DNA from: Delphinus delphis
Lineage: Eukaryota; Chordata; Mammalia; Artiodactyla; Delphinidae
Direction: 5' to 3'
Length of the DNA stretch: 64,000 bases
Assembly: GCF_949987515.2 (NCBI RefSeq)
Contig: NC_082690.1
Coordinates: forward strand, 104,964,400 to 105,028,399
Positions 33,801 to 44,838 of the stretch are shown piece by piece. Below the pieces are notes generated by a model. It made no database searches, was not told where the DNA came from, and saw only the letters and a program-made list of their open reading frames with translations. Numbering within the stretch: the stretch's first letter is position 1; each line of letters opens with the position of its first letter. The position numbers were made by a program, and so were the translations under genes.

Positions 33801-36458
33801 GGAGGCTCCCAGGGTGGAGGCTAGGTGTGGGCAGTCTGGGGGCAGTGGCCCCAGGTCCCCTCATGGGCTCCACCCCTTCTCCTTAGGGGGGAAGACTCCA
33901 TTCCAGTCCTTCCTTGGGATGGCCCAGCAGCACTCCTCCCACAATGGGGTGAGCCGGGACTGGGGGCCGGGGGCTGGGGGCCGACTGGCAGGGCCCACTG
34001 AGCGGGGCCGGGCTGGCGCCTCCCCAGCGCTAAGCCTGGTCCCGGGGCCACCCAGGCTCCTGTGCAGCAGGCAGCCAGCCCCACAAACCCCACCGCCATT
34101 TCCCCCGACGAGTACTTTGACCCCAACTTCAGCCTGGAGTCGAGGAACATCGGCCGCCCCATTGAGATGTCCAGCAAAGTACAGAGGTGAGGTCTGGGGG
34201 CTGGCGGGGGGCTTCCCTCTGGGACAGGGGACCCTGCCTGGTGCCCCCGAGCCCTTGCAGACCCTGTCACACACAGGGCCCCCTGGAGTGGGGGACTCAC
34301 TCACCCAGCTGGCTGCCTTCTCGACTCACTCCCTGGGGGCCGGGCCAGGTCTGCTTTAGCCATGGTCCTTGGCACCCAGCTCGGGGCTTGGCTCAGAGGA
34401 CTGGTCGCTCTTCTTGGTGAACGAATGAATGGGCAGCACCACCCATGTATGGTTTTCCGTTCAACTGAACGAGCACCTGCTGGGGGCCAGCTTGTGGCAG
34501 ACAGGAAGGGCACGCGGCTCTAACACCTCCTGGCTTCGTGGCCCAAGGAATCACCTTCCCCTCTGAGAGTCTGTCCTCCCCCTCAGTAAAACGAGAACAG
34601 TTGCCTTTGGCCACCTGCTCACAAAGGTGCTGTGAGGCTCTGATGAGCCGTGACTTCTAGTGCGTCTGGTGGGCCCAGCACTGTGCCAGGAACCTCACGT
34701 GGACTCCCTCAGCCACGCAGCAGCGGGGCTGGGATGCGACCCCAGCAGTGCGGTCCCGAACTGTCGGGCTGTGCGGGACCCCAGAGTACGGTGAAGTGCG
34801 ACGTGCTGGCTGGCTGTGGGCCGAGGAGGAGGGCAGGGCTGTGGACGAGGCGGGACTGAAGCCAGGAGCTCAGCCCTGCCCTCCTCGTCCAGGAGAGCTG
34901 AGCTGGCACAGAGCGCCCGGGGCCCAGCCTGAGCCCAGGGCCGGGGGGCAGCTCAGGCTGTAGGGCCAGAAGGACATGAGCTCCTGGGGGAGGCAGGCAG
35001 GAGCAGCTGAGCAGAGAAGAGGGTCCCCCAGGCCAGGTGGAGAGCAGTAGAGGCAGATGTCCAGAGTAGGTGCGCCTTAGCAGAGGGGCCACCAGAGTTT
35101 CCTTGACCCACGTCCTGCGGTTGGCCGGGCAGGTTCAAGGCAACACTGTGGCTGAGCGAGGAGCACCCGCTCTCCCTGGGTGACCAGGTGATGCCCATCA
35201 TCGACCTGATGGCCATCAGCAACGCTCACTTTGCCAAGCTGCGGGACTTCATCACCCTGCGCCTCCCGCCCGGCTTCCCGGTCAAGATTGGTGAGAGGGT
35301 GGGCCGGGCAGCAGGAGGGCCCCCGGAGTGGGGTGGGCACGGGCTGCAGGGCTGGCTCAGGCTCGACATCTCCTCACAGAGATCCCCCTTTTCCACGTGC
35401 TCAACGCCCGCATCACCTTCAGCAACCTGTGTGGCTGTGACGAGCCCCTGAGCTCGGTGTGGGTGCCGGCGCCCGGCTCTGCCATCGCAGCTTCAGGTAC
35501 CGCCGTGGGCGGGCGCGGGGCCGTGAGGTTCGCTGGTCTCTGTGCACCAGGGGCTGAGCACGACCCCTCTGCTGCACCCAGCGAGCCCCTTCCCCTGTGA
35601 GGTGGACCCCGCCGTGTTTGAGGTGCCCGACGGGTACAGCGTGCTGGGCGCAGAGCGCAGCGAGCCCCTTCGCGACGAGGACGACGACCTGCTGCAGTTT
35701 GCCATCCAGCAGAGCCTGCTGGAGGCGGGCACGGAGGCGGAGCAGGTGGGGTGCGGGCAGGAGCTGGGCCCCGGGCGTGGGCAGGGGTGGCAGAGGTGAC
35801 AGCTCCGGGCTCTGGCTGCTGCAGGTGACTGTCTGGGAAGCCCTGACCAACACCCGGCCTGGTGCCCACCTTCCCCAGGTCACGGCTTACGAGGAGCAGC
35901 TTCAGCTGGAGCGGTGAGGCCCTCCGGGACCTGCCAGGTCCATGTCTCAGCCCCGCCCTGCCTCGAGGACCCTGCCGGCTGGGGGGGTTCTTGGCTGGTG
36001 GGGTCAAGTAGCAGGGAGGTGCTGGCCCCAGGACCCCACACCCTCTTTGAGGCCACCCTCCATCTTCCGTGCTGCCCACCAGCGAGGGCGGCACGAGGGA
36101 TGGGGAGACAGGGCCCGGCCTTGTCTCTTGTCTCCGGTCCTCGGGTCCCAGCCTCCCTGTCCTTATCTTCGGCCTCTGCAGCCATGTCCCAGCCCTCGGC
36201 CTCCTCCCCAGCCTTAGCGCTCACGGGTCTGCTCTCCCCTCTCATGCCTCGCCTGGAAGGGCCCTCCAGGAAAGCCTGCAGATGTCCACAGAGCCTGAGG
36301 GTCCGGGGGCCCCTCTCAGGGCGCCCCCGAGCTTTGAGGAGCAGCTTCGCCTGGCCCTGGAGCTGTCTGCGCGGGAGCAGGCGGAGTGGGAGCGGCGGGG
36401 GCGGCGGGAGGAGGAGGACCTACAGCGGACCCTACAGCGCTCGCTCACGGAGCTCTGA
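24816..36458 (+). CDS. ANKRD13D: Ankyrin repeat domain-containing protein 13D, 15 coding exons
   Basis: Family members bind Lys63-linked ubiquitin on activated receptors such as EGFR and influence their internalisation at the plasma membrane and endosomes. Coding exons: 24816-24905, 25481-25616, 25746-25870, 26739-26784, 26867-27010, 27261-27450, 33120-33186, 33584-33665, 33887-33948, 34056-34186, 35133-35290, 35380-35496, 35582-35745, 35825-35913, 36260-36458. They join in frame to 599 residues, close to the roughly 605-residue long human form. N-terminal ankyrin repeats (about 31-120; [19 protein letters not shown]) precede the GPCR-chaperone-like middle region, followed by four C-terminal ubiquitin-interacting motifs at about 482-500, 527-543, 559-575 and 584-599 (cores [33 protein letters not shown]). 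Thr591 sits where UIMs prefer Ala, so the last may be weak. Intron 7 is GC-AG; the others are GT-AG. Intron 6 carries about 5 kb of antisense L1 and SINE DNA. Confidence 0.97.
26574..26640 (+). mobile_element. CHR-1-like SINE head fragment
   Basis: GAATTCCCTGGTTGGCACTC followed by GGGTTTGATCCCTGGTTGGG matches the tRNA-related head of CHR SINEs; the rest of the element is missing. It lies in ANKRD13D intron 3. Confidence 0.75.
28805..29172 (-). mobile_element. CHR-type SINE with target-site duplication
   Basis: Antisense copy with the head at the right (CACTGCGCCACCAGGGAAGT). The flanking repeats CCTTTGCCCATTTTA at 28790-28804 and 29173-29187 are identical 15-bp target-site duplications, so the insertion limits are precise. 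It lies within the older L1 of ANKRD13D intron 6. Confidence 0.93.
31633..32214 (-). mobile_element. Composite of two antisense CHR SINEs
   Basis: Two SINE bodies lie in tandem, each ending in a CACCAGGGAAGCCC-type head (at about 31855 and 32213), separated by a T-rich tail. The pair is flanked by TCATTCAGTT at 31623-31632 and 32215-32224, which joins seamlessly across the L1, so one SINE entered the L1 and the second entered the tail of the first. Confidence 0.85.
32506..32940 (-). mobile_element. Second antisense L1M-type fragment with a nested SINE
   Basis: The text from ATTATGGAAAATTTCAAGC to CACCTAGCAAAAATTAATAA follows the antisense 3' end of old L1M-type elements. It is interrupted by a CHR-1-like SINE at 32616-32742, whose 18-bp target-site duplication (CAACATTTTGCC..ATCTT, one mismatch) is at 32598-32615 and 32743-32760. 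Confidence 0.75.
32616..32742 (-). mobile_element. CHR-1-like SINE (antisense)
   Basis: A short T-rich tail and GGCCACGCCGAACGGCTTGT body run to a CCGCCAGGGAGTTCCC head. The 18-bp flanking duplication described for the host fragment fixes its limits. Confidence 0.88.
33187..33188 (+). other. ANKRD13D: GC (not GT) splice donor of ANKRD13D intron 7
   Basis: Exon 7 ends GCC AAG and the intron begins GCAGGA, with G kept at intron position +5. Codon phase (0) and the conserved protein (EAK then VYSATNVE) fix the junction; no nearby GT donor keeps the frame. The acceptor at 33582-33583 is a normal AG after a C-rich tract. Confidence 0.85.
34520..34690 (+). repeat. MIR fragment in ANKRD13D intron 10
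   Basis: CCTGGCTTCGTGGCCCAAGG, then GTCCTCCCCCTCAGTAAAAC, then GTGCTGTGAGGCTCTGATGA follows the order of the MIR consensus. Confidence 0.6.
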
Positions 36459-36594
36459 GCCCCGCCCTCAGGAGGGCTGCCCGGGGCTGCACCGCCCCCT
36501 ACTTTTGTAACTTATTTATTTATAGACACTCTGCTGCTGCTGGGCTTGGGGCCTGGAGCCCTGCGGCTGGGCGTGCATTGGAGACTGAGATGGA

Positions 36595-36600
36595 AATAAA
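36595..36600 (+). terminator. ANKRD13D: ANKRD13D poly(A) signal AATAAA
   Basis: Canonical hexamer 137 nt after the stop codon, followed by a G-rich stretch with a GCTTGCTCC element. This gives a short 3' UTR, in line with the compact gene. Confidence 0.85.
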
Positions 36601-36689
36601 GAGACCCTCAGCAGCAGGCTTGCTCCGCTCATTGGGGGGGCTGGGGGGGGAGTGCTGGGGGGCACCGAGGGGAGACACTGTGGGCAATG

Positions 36690-36850
36690 GCCTTAGACTT
36701 GGGTTTGAATCCTGACCGTGGTCCCCTTAGCCCCTCTGAGCCTCAGTGTCCTCAGCTGTAAATGAGACCGCCTCCCACCCCCAGGGCTTCTGGGAGGGTA
36801 AAATGAGCCGACAGGTGTCAGGTGCCCTAGTAGGTGCTCCCTGAACGTCA
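36690..36850 (+). repeat. MIR between ANKRD13D and SSH3
   Basis: TTGGGTTTGAATCCTGACCG, then CTCTGAGCCTCAGTGTCCTC and AGGTGCCCTAGTAGGTGCTC follow the full MIR consensus order. Confidence 0.8.
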
Positions 36851-37429
36851 GTTCCCCCGAGCCCTATCCCACCTACTGGAGACCCCGGTTCTTCCGGCCA
36901 CACAGCCAGGCTTTCCGGGAACCCACCCCTGCTTGTGTCAGGGACGGGGAGAGGCTGGTTCTCCGGACTCTGCCGGGTCAGAGGAGGCCCTGCGCCCCAG
37001 GCCTGCGTTCCTGACCTGACTCCGGCAGGTTCTACTGCAGTGACATTAGACAAGTCACTTCCCTCTGCCGCCGCTGTGAACCTGCTCAGCCCTGCCCTGC
37101 TCACCTCCGAGGTGGCCCTGAGGACCTGCTGTGAGCCTCAGGGGTTAGTTCTAAACCCACCCTGATATCCCCTGAAGCTTCGAGTGTCTCTCAGTGATTC
37201 ATGCTGAGTGGAAGCGCCAGGGCCAACCGGCGAGGAGAAAGAAGTTTGGGGTGCTCCCCACTTAAGACCCACGGGTTCTGGTTCTCTCCAAGACCCGGGT
37301 CCTCAGTCCTTCCTCCCTAGGTCCCATCTCTGCTGCTAGCAGAACGGTTGAGGCCCAGAGCACAGCTCAGGTGACCTAACTGGGCGGAGCAGGGAGGACA
37401 GGGGCAGGGGCGCCTCCTGTGAGGAGGGA

Positions 37430-37754
37430 CCGAACCCTGAACCCAACGTAGGCTGCCCCTTCCCGCCGCCGTTGCCGGGCTCCGCACCTGCGCCCCGCCC
37501 CCAACGTGTTTCGGGGGGCGGGGACGAGGCGGACCGAACCTGTGGAGACACGAAGGGAGGGGCGGTGGCCACTGTTTGCGGGCTCCTCAGGTCAGGCTGG
37601 ACGGGTGTCTGGCCCTTTAAGGTCCGCCCTCGAGGAGGTGCCAGGCCCTGGTGGCTCCGGACTCTCCTTCCTGGTCCTGCGGGGCAGGGACTGTCCGTGG
37701 GGCTGCGGGAGGGTGCTGTGCCCCTGCCGGCCCAGGTGCCCCCGGTCTGGTCCC
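37430..37754 (+). promoter_or_regulatory. SSH3: SSH3 CpG-rich promoter and 5' UTR
   Basis: GC-rich with a GC box (CCCCGCCCCC at about 37493) and the mirrored GGGGGGCGGGGACG. No TATA box. The transcription start probably lies between about 37500 and 37700. The 36860-37430 stretch before it shows no gene. Confidence 0.6.
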
Positions 37755-40700
37755 ATGGCCCTGGTCACAGTAAGCCGCTCGCCCCCGGCCGGCGGCCACT
37801 CCACGCCTGTGGGGCCCACGGTGAGTCTGGCTCTGCTGTGGTCCTGCCCACGCAGCTGGCTGCCAGTTGGGCCTGGGGGAGTGTTTGCTGTCCACGGGCA
37901 GCCTCCCCTGAAGCCTGGGGGTGTGCGGAGGGGGACTTCAAGTCTCAGGCTGTGGGGGGGAGGGGTTGGGGGGGAATCTTGAGGCAATCAGGAACTCGGA
38001 CCAAGGCGAGATCCGGAGCCGTGACCGCCTGCGGAGGCCCTACCCCGCTCTGGGCCCAGACAGGGGCCAAAGCCTCAGGCGCTCCAGCCGCGACCGCCCG
38101 CACCCCTCCCCCCCCCCGCCCCGCCCCCTTACCTCCGGCCGGTGGACCGGAACCTGGGCCCGGGCTCCCCCAGTGCCTCCACGTGGAGAGTGGACTGCAG
38201 CGCCAAGGGGACCTGACCCCCTTTCTGGTTCCATTCCCCACTGCGGGGAGGGGCGGTGTGCGCGGAGGGGGCGCGATCCCTCCACCATCCACCACAGCAG
38301 CCCTGAGACAGGGGAGAGGAGAATCCTTCCCTGCCTCTTCACTCTACTCTGGGGGCTGCTTTCTCAGCAGGACCAGGTGTCCCAGCGCAGAAGCCGGCTC
38401 CAGCGAAGGTGAGCACCTCTTCCCAACACACGCACCTCTGTCCAGCCGCCAGCCTTGGCCACAGCCATCCTGGAGGACTTGCAGCCAAAGCCCACTACGT
38501 ACTATGTGGGGCAGTGTTGCCAGTAGGCACAGCTGGTGGGCACAGCTGGCTGCCTTTGCTTTCATCTTCCCCCTGGTCAGTTGGAGCTCCTTCACCCACT
38601 GTCCTGGACCTGGCTGTGGCCAGTGGTCACGAGCCAGTGGGCAGCATGTGACGGCAGGGCCTGAGGACTCCTGAGTCCCCACCAGGTTCACAGTATCTAC
38701 TGAGTTAGGCAGGTGGGATGGAAAAGGAAGCAGCCTCCACCCCTCCTCAGACAAGAACAGGTGGGCTGGAGGCTTGAGAGCCCCCAAGGCAGTGCTTCCC
38801 AAAGTGCTGGGGCAGCATTACCTGGGAACTGTTTAGAAATGCACATTCTCAGGCCTCCACTCCAGGTCCACTGAGTCTCTGGGGATGGGGTCCAGCACGT
38901 TTTAACAAGCCCTCCAGGTGATTCTGACACACCCCTGTCCTAAGAGCTATGATGGGCCATCATGGTTTCCCTGCTCCCCTGCCAGGCAGAGCTTTGCAGT
39001 ACTCGGCGGGGCTGTCCTGGGACTGCAGGATGGAGGTGATGATGGAGATGCAGCCAAGGCCAGCTCTGAGCCAGTGGAGGACCCCCCCGGGGAGGAGCAG
39101 CCCCACGGGGACCAGACAGACGACGGGCATGGGCCCCAGAGTCTCAGGAAGCAGGAACAGAGTCAGCACCTGCGCCTCATGGTGGGGCTGCTAAGGCCAC
39201 AAGACGACATCCGCCTGGTGAGGGCCCCGTCCAGAGCCCTCTGGCCGTCTGAAAGGGGAGAGAGCCACTCCCCAGGTGGGAGGAGAGGGTGGAATGGGGC
39301 CAGTGTGTGTGTGTTTGGGGAGCAGTGGTGTGAGAGCAGGGGGCCCCCTGGGGAGCGTAGCGGTTACCCAAACCCCGATGACTCTGCTGTTTCGGCTAGA
39401 GTTGTCTTAACAGGGCGATCCGGCCATGTCTTCGGGTCTCTGGAGAGCTGGGAAAGGATGGGGAGGTTTGTCCGATGTGAGCCTGTAGGGTCAGATTAGG
39501 TCCAAGAGCTGGGAATTACCCAGAGGCGGGTTTCTGTTCAACCAGCACAAGACCTTCCTTACTATGTGAGTTGCCCACAAATAAACTGGTGCTCAGGGGG
39601 GCCTGCTGAGCACCCACCGTGGGCTCATGTGCTGGAGGGGCCCATGCGGGAATGGGACACAGGCGGGAAAGTGAGGACCAGTTCCCAGATGCCTGTGGAA
39701 CAATCTCACTGCAGCAATGGGAAAAACAAGATGCAGTCAGTTTTTTGTAAGGCAGAATTAATTCCACAGAAGCACCATCCTTTATTGTGAAACTGTGTTC
39801 TTAATAGTTCTTTGGTGAAAAACATTCCTTGAATCAAATTATGGTAATGGCAAGTGGAAAGGTGTTTCTTAAACCTCCTTCCTAGGCAGAAAAAAAAAAG
39901 GGCAATCTGTCATGCCCATTCTCCCCTTTTGTTCACACACACCCTCTCTGAGAAGAATCTTTCTAAACATTTTATTGGACCATGAGATCCCAAAGTTGGG
40001 AACCACTAGATTGTAACCACTGATCTGGTATCTGGGAAGACAGGGATGGGTGCGGAGGGAGCAGGTGGCAGGTCTGTTCTAGACCCGGCTGTGTGTCAGG
40101 TAGGGGTGGGGGGAGCAGGGTCCTCTGGGTCACTGTGACCCTGGGCTGTTCCCTTCCCATCTTCCCCAGGCAGCCCAGCTGGAGGCGGCCCGGCCCGCCA
40201 GGCTCCGCTACCTGCTGGTAGTTTCCACAAGAGAACGTCTGAGCCAGGATGAGACAGTCCTTCTGGGCGTGGATTTCCCTGATAGCAGGTGGGAGCAGGG
40301 AGAGGAAGGGAGGAGGGCAAGGAAGGGAGGTGCTGGGTGACAACAGCTTTCCCTCTGTCCCTGCCAGCTCCCCCAGCTGCACCCTAGGCCTGGTCTTGCC
40401 TCTCTGGAGTGACACCCAGGTGTACCTAGATGGAGACGGGTAAGAGGTGGCAACTGGAGGGAAGGGAAAGGAGAGGGGCCAGAGGGTGGAATAACTAAGT
40501 GTGATGTATGGGGGGGGTGTGCAGGGGTGTGGTGGGTACTGGGGAGCAACTGCAGAACTCTAGGCTGGGCCTACTCTCAGCTCCACTTGAGATTCACCGT
40601 GTGATCCTGGGCAAGTCACCTAACTGCTCTGGGCCTCAGCTGCCCCATATCTGGCAACAGGGCTTATTTTGAAGTTTAGATGATGTGTATATATTTTGAG

Positions 40701-43700
40701 GACCAGCCTTAGGTGGCTAGTGGGTAGGCCTCTCAGGCGGCCCTGTCCCAGAGCCAGGAGCTGGGTTCCACCCCCACCTGATCTCCCACAGGGGCTTCAG
40801 TGTGACATCTGGTGGGCAGAGTCGAATCTTCAAGCCAGTCTGCATCCAGACCATGTGGTAAGGGGCTGGGTCTTGAAGATGGCTCAGGGTCTGGGTAGGG
40901 GCAGCAGGGAGGACAGCGTGACCCAGCCTCTCCTCTGTCCCAGGGCCACACTCCAGGTGTTGCACCAGGCATGTGAGGCGGCTCTAGGCAGTGGTCTTGT
41001 GCCAGGGGGCAGTGCCCTCGCCTGGGCCAGCCACTACCAGGACAGACTGAGCTCTGACCAGAGCTGCCTCAACGAGTGGATGGTCATGGCTGACCTGGAG
41101 TCTCTGCGGCCTCCCAGCATCGAGCCCGGCCGGTCAGTACAGGGAGGGGAGGAGAGGGGGCTGTGCCACGGCAGAGCGGGGAAGGGGCCCCTGGACTGAT
41201 GGGCTCGGTTCCCAGGCCCTCAGGACAGGAGCAGATGGAGCAGGCGATCCGGGCTGAGCTGTGGGAGGTGTTGGACTCCAGTGACCTGGAGAGCATCACT
41301 TCCAAAGAGGTGGGCAGGGTGCCGGGGACCAGGGCGGGAGCGGGGTCCTGGTTGTGGGGGCCTCCGGCTGGGCCCCAGAGTGGCCCTCTCCTTGGAGCCT
41401 CCCACTTTAGCTTTCCTGCTGTCTAAGCTGTTCCCACGTGCCTGGCCTCAGCTTCTCTGCCTTGATGGGACAGAGTATTGTCCTCAAAGGCCCTTCCCTC
41501 CCCCAGGGAAGGCTGGGGCATCGGGAGCCTCACAATGCACCCCCAGCCTCTCCTCACCCTCCTGCCTGCAGATCCGCCAGGCCCTGGAGCTGCGCCTGGG
41601 ATGCCCTCTCCAACAATACCGCGACTTCATCGACAACCAGATGCTGCTCCTCATGGCCCAGCAAGACCGGGCGTCCCGCATCTTCCCCCACCTCTACCTG
41701 GTGAGCTGCAGGCTGAGGGCTGGGAGGTGGGGCTTGCTGCAGCTGGGGGAGAGGGCCAGTGACGCCCTCTCCGTGCTCACAGGGCTCAGAGTGGAACGCA
41801 GCGAACCTGGAGGAGCTGCAGAGAAACAGGTAGGGTTTCGAGTCCTCCCAGGACTGCCCGCCCTCTGTCCTCCCCCGTGGGGAAACCTGGCCAGAAACCC
41901 CCAGAACCCTCTCAGCAGCAGCTAGCTCTGCTTCCAGCTCCGCCCCTGGGGCCGTTCCCCTCATATGGGCTCAGGTGGGGACAGGGGAATAAGCTACCCT
42001 GCTGGTCTGCTGGCAGCTCCCTGGCCCCCTCTTAACCTCCCCCAGCTGTAAAGCGGAAAAGCGCCTCTTCGCCTGACCACGTCTCTGGGAGAAGGGAGAG
42101 CCCCTCTCCCGTAGGAGACCTGGCTGCCCGCTCCCAACGGCTCCTGTCACTTGTCCACCATGGGCTTTCGGGAAACCTGCTGTGACCCTTGTCATCCAGC
42201 TGCTGCAGATCCACCCCATCTCAGCTGAACTCCGAAGCCCTGCTCTAACTGACTTCTGACGATAACAGAAGGGCGCATGTTGCAGGCCGCCCAGCAGCTA
42301 CCTGGAAGTGGGGTGGGGACGGGCCAGGGGGGACAGTACTCAAGCCCAGTGGGGTGAACCGATTTGCTCAAGGTCACCGTCATCTCCTCCTCCCACCACA
42401 ACTGTGCCGCCCCCACCGGACCCTCAGAACCAGAAAACTAACACCCAGGTCCGCCGGCTCCGCTGGCCAACGGGCCTGGTGCCCGTGGCCACGTCAGCCT
42501 GGCCTTGTGCCCCGTGCTGCAGGGTGAGCCACATCTTGAACATGGCCCGCGAGATTGACAACTTCTACCCCGAGCGCTTCACCTACCACAACGTGCGCCT
42601 CTGGGATGAGGAGTCGGCCCAGCTGCTGCCCCACTGGAAGGAGACGCACCGCTTTGTGGAGGCTGCAAGGTCGGGCCGTCCCACCCCTCCGCCCGCCCCA
42701 TCCCAGCTTCCTGCCGTCCGGGGCCCATGCCCTCCTCCTGCCTGCTCTGCCCTCAGCTTTTCTGGCCCTCAGGGTCCTTAACCTCCTTTCCCCTCTGCTC
42801 TGGGAGGTGAGCCCACCACCTACCTACCTGCCTTTCCCCGACACTGACAGCATGGCAAGGGGGCGGGGGAGAGGGAGGGGAAGCTGACCCGGTTGGGCCT
42901 CCACAGAGCGCAGGGCACCCGGGTGCTGGTCCACTGCAAGATGGGCGTCAGCCGCTCGGCCGCCACAGTGATCGCCTACGCCATGAAGCAGTACGGCTGG
43001 AGCCTGGAGCAGGCTCTGCGCCACGTGCAGGAGCTACGGCCCATCGCCCGCCCCAACCCCGGCTTTCTGCGCCAGCTGCAGACCTACCAGGGCATCCTGA
43101 CTGCTAGGTACGGAGTGGGGGACAAGGGGAAGGGGGTGGGTGGGGGTGGGTGCTGGAGGTTGTGGCTGGGTCACTGGAAGCTGACTCAGGGCCACCCCCT
43201 CGCAGCCGGCAGAGCCATGTCTGGGAGCAGAAAGTGGGTGGGGCCTCCCCAGAGGAGCCCCTGGCCCCCGAGGTCTCTACACCGTTCCCACCTCTTCAGC
43301 CAGAACCCGGGGGCAGTGGGGAGCTGAATGTGGTGGGGTTGGAGGAGAGCCAGGCAGCCCCAAAAGAAGAGCCTGGGTCACGGCCCCGTATCAACCTCCG
43401 CGGGGTTATGAGGTCCATCAGCCTCCTGGAGCCATCCTCAGAGCTGGAAAGCACCTCAGGGGACGGTGACCTGCCAGAGGTGAGGCTGGGGCTAAGGAAG
43501 CAGCCCAGGTTGAGGCAGAGGGGGGGCCAAAATGAGGAGGGGGCAGGTGGCTGGAGGATGGAGAAAGTCCAGGAGTGGGGCTCGGCTTGGCCCTGAGCGG
43601 GGGGCGCCTGAGCAGGGGGACCACACCCTGGGCAGCTCCTTTTCATCCCCTCAGAGTAGCTGAGGAGAACCGATGAGGACAGGCGAGCGCTGCCTTCCAC

Positions 43701-44838
43701 GGGAGCTAGAGAGCAGTCACGGGACAGGGCCATCTGGTGGGCTCCATGGCCAAACCAGCCCTAGGCTGGCGGCTGCAGGCAGCTCTCAGCCTGACGCAAG
43801 GACTTGCTACCTAAGCGGCAGGGCTGCCCAGCCTTGGAAGGAGCATCCTCCCCAGGCCAGGAGCTGCACAACCAACTGTTGACCCCAGATGGGTGTAGAT
43901 AAGATGATCTCAGCACCCCCTCCCCAATCGGAAGGGCAACCCATCGAAGGATGGCGTGCAGAGGGGTCATCGCACTCACACAACTGAAGTGCTGGCTGAG
44001 TAGCTAAGCAGCCTCTCTGTGCTAAGCGCTGCAGGGCACAAGTGTAAGACCTGGCCCTTGCCGTAGGAAATCAGGCCCCCATGTGACTTGAGTCCAAGGT
44101 CGCTGACCCGGAGGGAGAGCTCACCTCACAGAGGACGGGAACATTTGGGAAAGGCACTGGGTGTGGAAGGCTGGAGGGAGGAACAGATGGTTGATGGGTG
44201 GGTGTGTGTGTTCCTAAAGGCAGGGTGTCCTCACTCAGCACCCAGCCCAGGGCCCGGCACCCGGAAGATGTTTCCCTTGTGGCTCATGGGACTGACTGTA
44301 CAAAGCAGTGGGGGGCAAGAGGAGGACGCGGCGGGCGCAGGGGAGCTAAGGAGGGCTTCTGGGGGCCAGACAGGTGAGGGCTGAGGAGCAGTGGCAGTAG
44401 GGCTGGGGCGCTGCCTTCCCTTCTCTGACCTGTGAGTACCTGTAGTAGCTTTTTCGGTATTCACTCAACAGATGCTCTGCATCTACCCTTTTCTAGGCTC
44501 TGTGCTCTGTGCCCCTGCCTTGGAACGACTTCGCCGTGATCTTCTTTATACTCTCATCCTTCCAGGTTTTCTCTCCAGAGGAGTTTTCAGATGAAGACCC
44601 TCCACAGCCCTTCCCTCAGCTCTCAAGCGCCAAGGGAGGCCACCAGGCCCGCAAGGGGCCTTGGCCTGCCCTGAAGTCCCGCCAGTCTGTGGTTGCCCTC
44701 AACAGCGCCGCCCTGGTGGCCAGCCGGACCCGGGCCTTCCAGGAGCAGCGGAAGGCTGGCTGTCCGTCCACACCCAGGCACCAGAAGGTGGTGAGGCAGC
44801 CCAGCGTGGATGACAGTGGCGAGGAGGGCGAGGTGTGA
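37755..44838 (+). CDS. SSH3: Protein phosphatase Slingshot homolog 3, 14 coding exons
   Basis: Dual-specificity phosphatase of the slingshot family, which dephosphorylates cofilin/ADF and so activates actin filament turnover; SSH3 is the weakest cofilin phosphatase and binds actin poorly. Coding exons: 37755-37820, 38371-38408, 38986-39217, 40170-40288, 40368-40439, 40792-40857, 40944-41132, 41216-41309, 41572-41700, 41783-41829, 42523-42669, 42907-43107, 43206-43479, 44566-44838. They join in frame to 648 residues (human about 659). An SSH N-terminal domain is followed by a DEK_C-like segment (exons 8-9, EQMEQAIRAELWEVL), then the phosphatase domain (about 328-469) with the HCKMGVSRS signature: nucleophile Cys410 (TGC at 42935-42937) and Arg416; a likely general acid is in LWDEESAQ of exon 11. 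The C-terminus ends DDSGEEGEV. The start MALVTVSRSPP matches the family. The exon 2 acceptor is a tandem CAGCAG. The gene appears intact. Confidence 0.97.
38365..38370 (+). other. SSH3: Tandem CAGCAG acceptor of SSH3 exon 2
   Basis: The intron ends TTTCTCAGCAG. Use of the first AG adds one Gln codon (649 aa) and use of the second gives 648 aa. I chose the second because it keeps the human spacing between the PVGP and DQ segments. Both keep the frame. Confidence 0.7.
38794..38955 (+). mobile_element. MER5A-like hAT-Charlie element
   Basis: CTTCCCAAAGTGCTGGGGCA, then AGAAATGCACATTCTCAGGC, then TTTTAACAAGCCCTCCAGGT match the MER5A consensus order. It lies in SSH3 intron 2, ending about 30 bp before exon 3. 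Confidence 0.85.
40590..40700 (+). repeat. MIR fragment in SSH3 intron 5
   Basis: GTGATCCTGGGCAAGTCACC, then TGCTCTGGGCCTCAGCTGCC match the MIR core. Confidence 0.75.

Noticed and set aside
34760..34990. CDS-like GC-rich segment in ANKRD13D intron 10
   Set aside because: It is out of phase with the flanking exons, which join directly (34186 to 35133) to give the conserved protein.
37472..38674. 400-codon open frame spanning the SSH3 promoter, exon 1 and intron 1
   Set aside because: It is out of frame with the conserved SSH3 start MALVTVSRSPP and runs through a GT-AG intron; it is a by-product of GC-rich sequence.
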